The position numbers and the translations under genes are program-made. Shown one piece after another: positions 6,411 through 9,347 of a DNA stretch of 9,347 nucleotides. Positions within the stretch are counted from its first letter, which is position 1, and the number at the start of each line of letters is the position of its first letter. The notes beneath the pieces were generated by a model, which saw only the letters and a list, made by a program, of their open reading frames with translations, did no database searches and was not told the DNA's origin. The DNA is taken from assembly GCA_013298335.1 (NCBI GenBank), contig JAAFHI010000075.1:1-9347 (forward strand), given 5' to 3'. The DNA is from Actinomycetota bacterium (GTDB lineage Bacteria; Acidobacteriota; Blastocatellia; Chloracidobacteriales; Chloracidobacteriaceae).

Positions 6411-6693
6411 TGAAGTAGGGATCAGGGAGCAGGGATCAGGGATCAGGGGGCAGGAATCAGGGGGCAGGTTTTAGGACTTGATCCCTGGGTTGAAAGATCA
6501 GGAATCCGGGTAGGAGGGGAAACCTGATCCCTAATTCCTGACCCCTGATCCCTGATTCCTTTTATGGACGCCTTTTCCGGCGGGAGGTTGAAACGCTCCC
6601 GTTCGCGCACATGTATATAAGGATCGCGCGCGTACGATGAACGCATCTTCAAAGTTGCGGAAATCGGACCGGTTCGTCCCGAAACGCGCAACC
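6411..6693. other. non-coding block between convergent genes
   Basis: The stretch between the terminator and the HD gene's stop. Its left half is the heptamer repeat array described separately. The right half (6560-6693) holds a weak hairpin (arms CGGGAG and CTCCCG, about 6581-6601) and a TATATAA (6614-6620) with no -35 at a suitable distance. No T-tract terminator for the leftward HD transcript is visible. No credible ORF or RNA gene is seen: the open minus-strand frame through here is just read-through of the repeats. Confidence 0.6.
6418..6559. repeat. GGGATCA heptamer repeats forming a large inverted repeat
   Basis: Seven contiguous 7-base units run from 6418 to 6466 (GGGATCA, GGGAGCA, GGGATCA, GGGATCA, GGGGGCA, GGAATCA, GGGGGCA). 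Five units of the complementary type run from 6525 to 6559 (TGATCCC, TAATTCC, TGACCCC, TGATCCC, TGATTCC). Pairing 6432-6466 with 6525-6559 matches 30 of 35 positions by my count, giving a long imperfect stem over a 58-base centre that holds further scattered units (TGATCCC at 6479-6485 and GATCAGGAATCC near 6497). It resembles the short tandemly repeated heptamers known from cyanobacteria and other bacteria with large genomes. It is intergenic and lies between convergent genes. Confidence 0.85.
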
Positions 6694-7263
6694 TTACGCC
6701 TGCTCCGCCAGCCGGTGCATTTCGGCGACGACCCGTTCGAGTTCGTCCACCACGCCGGTGCGTTCGCCCTCGATGAAAACCTCGACGAGCGCGCGGTAGT
6801 ACCACAGCGTGCCGTCGCGTCCGCCGGAAAAGCGGGACCAGACGTCGTGACCGATTTCGCGCAGGTCGCGCAGGATCGACCGGGCGTTGTGCAGCTTGTC
6901 GGACGCCGACACCAGCCGCACCGCTTCCGGCTGGTGCCGGAGATGCGCGACGTAGACTTCCTTGCGCGCCCGCCACGGCGGTTTGGGCAGCGTCTCGGCG
7001 TCGGTGCAGCCTTCGACGATGGCCGTCACCGCGTCGCCGAACCGGCGGCGGATTTCCTGCCGCGCAACATCGCCGCCCTGATCCTCGATGGCGTCGTGGA
7101 GCAGCGCCGCGATGGCCTGATCCTCCGTCCCGCCATGCTCGATGACGAGCGCCGCCACCGACAGCAGGTGCGCGACGTAGGGCGTGCCCGACCCCTTGCG
7201 CTCCTGTTCGCGATGAAGTTCGTGGGCGAAAACGAGCGCCGCGTCGAAGCGTGTAGTCAACAT
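6694..7263 (-). CDS. standalone HD hydrolase of the RelA/SpoT (Mesh1-like) type
   Basis: A 189-residue single-domain HD phosphohydrolase resembling the ppGpp-hydrolase domain of RelA/SpoT proteins and small alarmone hydrolases such as Mesh1. Metal and catalytic positions are all present: RK-x(4)-PY-x-x-H (R22, K23, H32), ALLHDAIED (H56, D57, E60, D61) and SASDKLHN (D122, N126). The usual C-terminal helix appears as DGTLWYYRALVEVF (150-163). There is no synthetase, TGS or ACT domain. The known family reaction is removal of the 3'-pyrophosphate of (p)ppGpp, and some members act on NADPH or (p)ppApp; the substrate here is inferred only. It starts nine bases after the stop of the DUF262-DUF1524 gene, and its nearest Shine-Dalgarno-like GAAGGG lies in the last codons of that gene, so coupling is likely. 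It is much more GC-rich than the DUF262 gene. Confidence 0.88.
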   Translation of the reverse strand: MLTTRFDAALVFAHELHREQERKGSGTPYVAHLLSVAALVIEHGGTEDQAIAALLHDAIEDQGGDVARQEIRRRFGDAVTAIVEGCTDAETLPKPPWRARKEVYVAHLRHQPEAVRLVSASDKLHNARSILRDLREIGHDVWSRFSGGRDGTLWYYRALVEVFIEGERTGVVDELERVVAEMHRLAEQA

Positions 7264-7272
7264 AAGTTTCTT

Positions 7273-9027
7273 TTACCCTTCATCGAAGTCGGCTCTCCAG
7301 ATCTGGACGGCATACTCGGCGAGCTTTCTTTGACGATGCTCAATCTGATCCGGTTTCCAATCCTCGTAAACCGCCGCCAATTCCTGCGTCAACTGATAGC
7401 CGCTCTTGGCAAAGATTTGCTTTTTTTCCTTAAAGGATTGCCCACCGACATCCTGATTCCCGCTGGATTCAAGGAGGGCGTAATTACCCAGCCGATGAAC
7501 AAATCGCCCATGTTCCAGTGTTTTGAAATTCGTAACCCAAAGATTATTCGGCTTTTGAGGAAGAATGTGTTCGATTGTTCCCTTGTCGGTTTCAAAGTCA
7601 ATGGAGACTTCAGGGGAAGACCCCGGAGATTGCCGAACGAAGTCCTCAATCCTTGCCAATATATACTTCACGATGTGTCTTTTTCTTCCCTGTACGGGAA
7701 TCGAGACGTAACTGAAGTCATCCTTGAATTTCTCATCCGGGACATAGATGTTATCCCGAAGCAATGATTCGAAGACGCCACGAGGCCTTTTTATGGTCCC
7801 CGCCATGATTTCGCGGGCAACCCGGCCATAAGCGCTTTCAAGAGCATTTGGATTCAATCCGCCAATAATCGTATAGCGGAAGGAAACAACCGTCAGAAGT
7901 TTCAACAGTCTTGTAAAGTCGGCGGGTGAAAAACGGCGGTGCGCGGCGAAAAGGACCGGATACAGTTGCTTTACCTCAAAAAGAACAAGTTCCCGAATCC
8001 ACTTTTTTTGCTCCTGATTCTCTCGCCAGAATTCATGCGAAGGCGACCCGAGAGCAAGGTATAACTCCGCGTATGATTCAATGTCCTCAAGGAAAGCGGT
8101 GACCTGTTCGGCGGTGCCGATGTTGTCCTTGAACAACTTGAAAAGCCGTTCACCTCGAACGGTGGTATGAGTCAACATCAGATAGAAGCGCAGGAACTCG
8201 GTCAAATTATCCTGCCCGACGGTTTCCGAAAAACGGTCCCACGCATCACTCAGAAATTCCTGCTGGTATGAATCGGTCAGTATCGAGAAGAGATAGTTGC
8301 GGAGAAGATCGGACGCCGAGAGCTTCATTCCGCGGGCATTCAGGGTTTCGAAAATCGTATAGGCGCTTAATTCATCCTGCACGCCAATCCGAATGAAGAG
8401 AACCCTGCGCCCCAGCGTCTCATCCAGAAAACGGGCCAGCGCCGCCCCGTTTTCCGAAAGGAGCGTATTTTCTTCAATTTTTTCCTCGAAGAAACGAAGG
8501 GCGTCGTTCAGCAACCGGTTTGACCTCGGCTGACTCTGGATATTGGGGTGTTCCTTGAAGCGAAGCAGGTAATGTCGATAGAAGTTATCGTCCCTTCGGT
8601 TCAATTCCAGCTTGGCTTTTTCCACCAGTTGGATTCGATCCAAAAATCCAAGGAAGTCACTATAAAAGGTTTCCGCCCATTTTTTATTCTGATCGCTGTC
8701 AATGCCTTGCTCGGCAAGTGAGCGGTGTCGCTTCACTGCCGCAAGCGCGAGTAAACTGAGGGTTGCCAGACGTTGCTGTCCGTCAATCACGACATACTCG
8801 GTTTCCGAGAGTTCCTGAAGGACGATGGTTCCAAGGTAATGACCGCGAGCCTTCTCACTCTCCGGTTTCCCTTCAACCAATCTGATGACGTCTTCCCAAA
8901 GCTCCTCCCAAAACTCCTTCTTCCACGAGTAATCCCGCTGAAAAGGAGGAACCCGGTAACTTCGCCCGTTGCCAATCAATTCTCCATACGTAATTGACCG
9001 TGCATTCAACAACTCGGTAGGCAGCAT
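7273..9027 (-). CDS. DUF262-DUF1524 (GmrSD-like) modification-dependent restriction protein
   Basis: A 584-residue single-chain protein of the DUF262 plus DUF1524 type. The N-terminal DUF262 (ParB/Srx-like, NTP-hydrolysing in GmrS) shows VPPFQRDYSW (residues 26-35), HYLGTIVLQ (63-71) and the nucleotide motif IDGQQRLATL (81-90). FETLNARGMKLSASDLLRN (226-244) is the conserved second block. The C-terminal DUF1524 is a His-Me-type nuclease: TIEHILPQ (484-491, H487) and HRLGNYALL (511-519, N515). GmrSD, BrxU and SspE relatives cut phage DNA carrying glucosylated or otherwise modified bases, or depend on phosphorothioate marks. No modification genes are seen here, so a type IV-like role is the best guess. 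AAGGAGAG lies six bases before the ATG. Sampled blocks are about 45% GC against about 71% in the adjacent HD gene, which suggests horizontal acquisition. Confidence 0.92.
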   Translation of the reverse strand: MLPTELLNARSITYGELIGNGRSYRVPPFQRDYSWKKEFWEELWEDVIRLVEGKPESEKARGHYLGTIVLQELSETEYVVIDGQQRLATLSLLALAAVKRHRSLAEQGIDSDQNKKWAETFYSDFLGFLDRIQLVEKAKLELNRRDDNFYRHYLLRFKEHPNIQSQPRSNRLLNDALRFFEEKIEENTLLSENGAALARFLDETLGRRVLFIRIGVQDELSAYTIFETLNARGMKLSASDLLRNYLFSILTDSYQQEFLSDAWDRFSETVGQDNLTEFLRFYLMLTHTTVRGERLFKLFKDNIGTAEQVTAFLEDIESYAELYLALGSPSHEFWRENQEQKKWIRELVLFEVKQLYPVLFAAHRRFSPADFTRLLKLLTVVSFRYTIIGGLNPNALESAYGRVAREIMAGTIKRPRGVFESLLRDNIYVPDEKFKDDFSYVSIPVQGRKRHIVKYILARIEDFVRQSPGSSPEVSIDFETDKGTIEHILPQKPNNLWVTNFKTLEHGRFVHRLGNYALLESSGNQDVGGQSFKEKKQIFAKSGYQLTQELAAVYEDWKPDQIEHRQRKLAEYAVQIWRADFDEG

Positions 9028-9033
9028 GCCGAA

Positions 9034-9041
9034 CTCTCCTT
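9034..9041 (-). promoter_or_regulatory. strong Shine-Dalgarno for the DUF262-DUF1524 gene
   Basis: AAGGAGAG on the minus strand, six bases from ATG 9027-9025. It is one of the best ribosome-binding sites in the window and fixes the start. The 75-base gap upstream (9028-9102) shows no clear -35/-10 pair. Confidence 0.8.
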
Positions 9042-9102
9042 CCTTTGTCTCCGCTTCGCCACTGACTCAGCCAAGACCCAAAATTCAGGTGATCTCCCTA
9101 AA

Positions 9103-9347
9103 TCATACTCCATTTGAAGCTTCCCCCCGGAGCATGCGCAGAAACCGGTCGCTCATCCGCGTCAGGCGGCCTTCGGGATTGATGACCGTGTGGGTGGTTT
9201 CGCCGGTCGCGAGCAGCAGCCCGTCCGGCGCGCGGCGGATTTCATAGGCGAAGATGACCTGCCGCGAGCGGGCTTCGAGAATCCGGGTCAGGATGATGAT
9301 TTCATCGTCGTACCTGGCCGACGCCTGATAGCGGCAATGAACGTCGG
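9103..9347 (-). CDS. 4HBT/YbgC-type acyl-CoA thioesterase, C-terminal part (cut by right window edge)
   Basis: The last 80 residues of a hotdog-fold thioesterase, read from the right edge to the TGA at 9105-9103. DVHCRYQASARYDDEIIILT is the typical second half of a YbgC/4-hydroxybenzoyl-CoA thioesterase-like protein, with the P/S-A-R-Y-D-D-E segment. It is followed by the strands QVIFAYEIRR and LLLATGETTHTVIN, and a closing helix. The catalytic aspartate and start lie outside the window. Such enzymes hydrolyse acyl-CoA or acyl-ACP thioesters in the cytoplasm. Composition is strongly GC-rich, like the HD gene and unlike the DUF262 gene between them. It ends 75 bases before the DUF262 start on the same strand. 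Confidence 0.85.
   Translation of the reverse strand, partial: DVHCRYQASARYDDEIIILTRILEARSRQVIFAYEIRRAPDGLLLATGETTHTVINPEGRLTRMSDRFLRMLRGEASNGV

Noticed and set aside
6418..6559. Heptamer array as a CRISPR array
   Set aside because: The units are 7 bases and contiguous, with no 25-40 base repeats, no unique spacers and no cas genes.
6588..6621. TTGAAA ... TATATAA as a promoter
   Set aside because: The spacing is 20 bases or more, and it would drive antisense transcription into the HD gene 3' end with nothing to express.
6443..6976. 177-codon minus-strand frame running from the HD gene into the heptamer repeats
   Set aside because: It overlaps the HD gene in another frame, and its tail (IRDQGSGIRDQ) is simply translated heptamer repeat.
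6637..7767. 376-codon plus-strand frame spanning the HD and DUF262 genes
   Set aside because: It lies antisense to two well-supported genes and crosses their junction. No ribosome-binding site or domain is seen.
7273..9027. Complete BREX, Dnd/Ssp or restriction-modification locus around the DUF262 gene
   Set aside because: No methyltransferase, phosphorothioation, PglZ or other BREX gene is adjacent. The only SAM-dependent enzyme nearby (3539-4342) is distant, on the other strand, and not DNA-methyltransferase-like.

Overview
The window is a GC-rich bacterial chromosome segment with eight complete protein genes and two partial genes cut by the window edges. No rRNA, tRNA, CRISPR array, transposase or phage structural gene is visible. 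Sec-type signal peptides, envelope-type proteins and a glycosyltransferase fit an environmental free-living bacterium, perhaps Gram-negative-like (Acidobacteriota, Armatimonadota or similar). The sequence does not allow a firm taxonomic call.

Layout. (1) Positions 1-2730, minus strand: a membrane-anchored family 2 glycosyltransferase, then an M16 zinc peptidase, then the 5' part of an alpha/beta hydrolase. The last two overlap by four bases (ATGA). (2) 2731-2880: a divergent spacer with a good candidate sigma70-type promoter and a 15-bp palindrome facing right. (3) 2881-5090, plus strand: a YdeI/OmpD-associated family protein, a class I SAM-dependent methyltransferase-like protein with two hydrophobic segments, and a secreted proline-rich-linker protein. 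(4) 5276-6346, plus strand: a secreted seven-bladed YVTN-type beta-propeller followed by a textbook rho-independent terminator. (5) 6411-6693: a non-coding block with GGGATCA-type heptamer repeats arranged as a large imperfect inverted repeat. (6) 6694-9347, minus strand: the 3' end of a 4HBT/YbgC-type thioesterase, a DUF262-DUF1524 (GmrSD-like) restriction protein, and a standalone RelA/SpoT-type HD hydrolase.

The most notable part is 6694-9027. A markedly AT-richer DUF262-DUF1524 gene, of the type that restricts modified phage DNA, sits between two very GC-rich host-like genes. It lies nine bases upstream of a Mesh1-like HD (alarmone hydrolase-like) gene whose only plausible ribosome-binding site lies inside the end of the DUF262 gene. 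This arrangement could be a two-gene defence module joining modified-DNA restriction to nucleotide or alarmone hydrolysis. It could equally be a simple insertion of a solitary restriction gene in front of a housekeeping HD gene. The rest of the window looks like ordinary chromosome.
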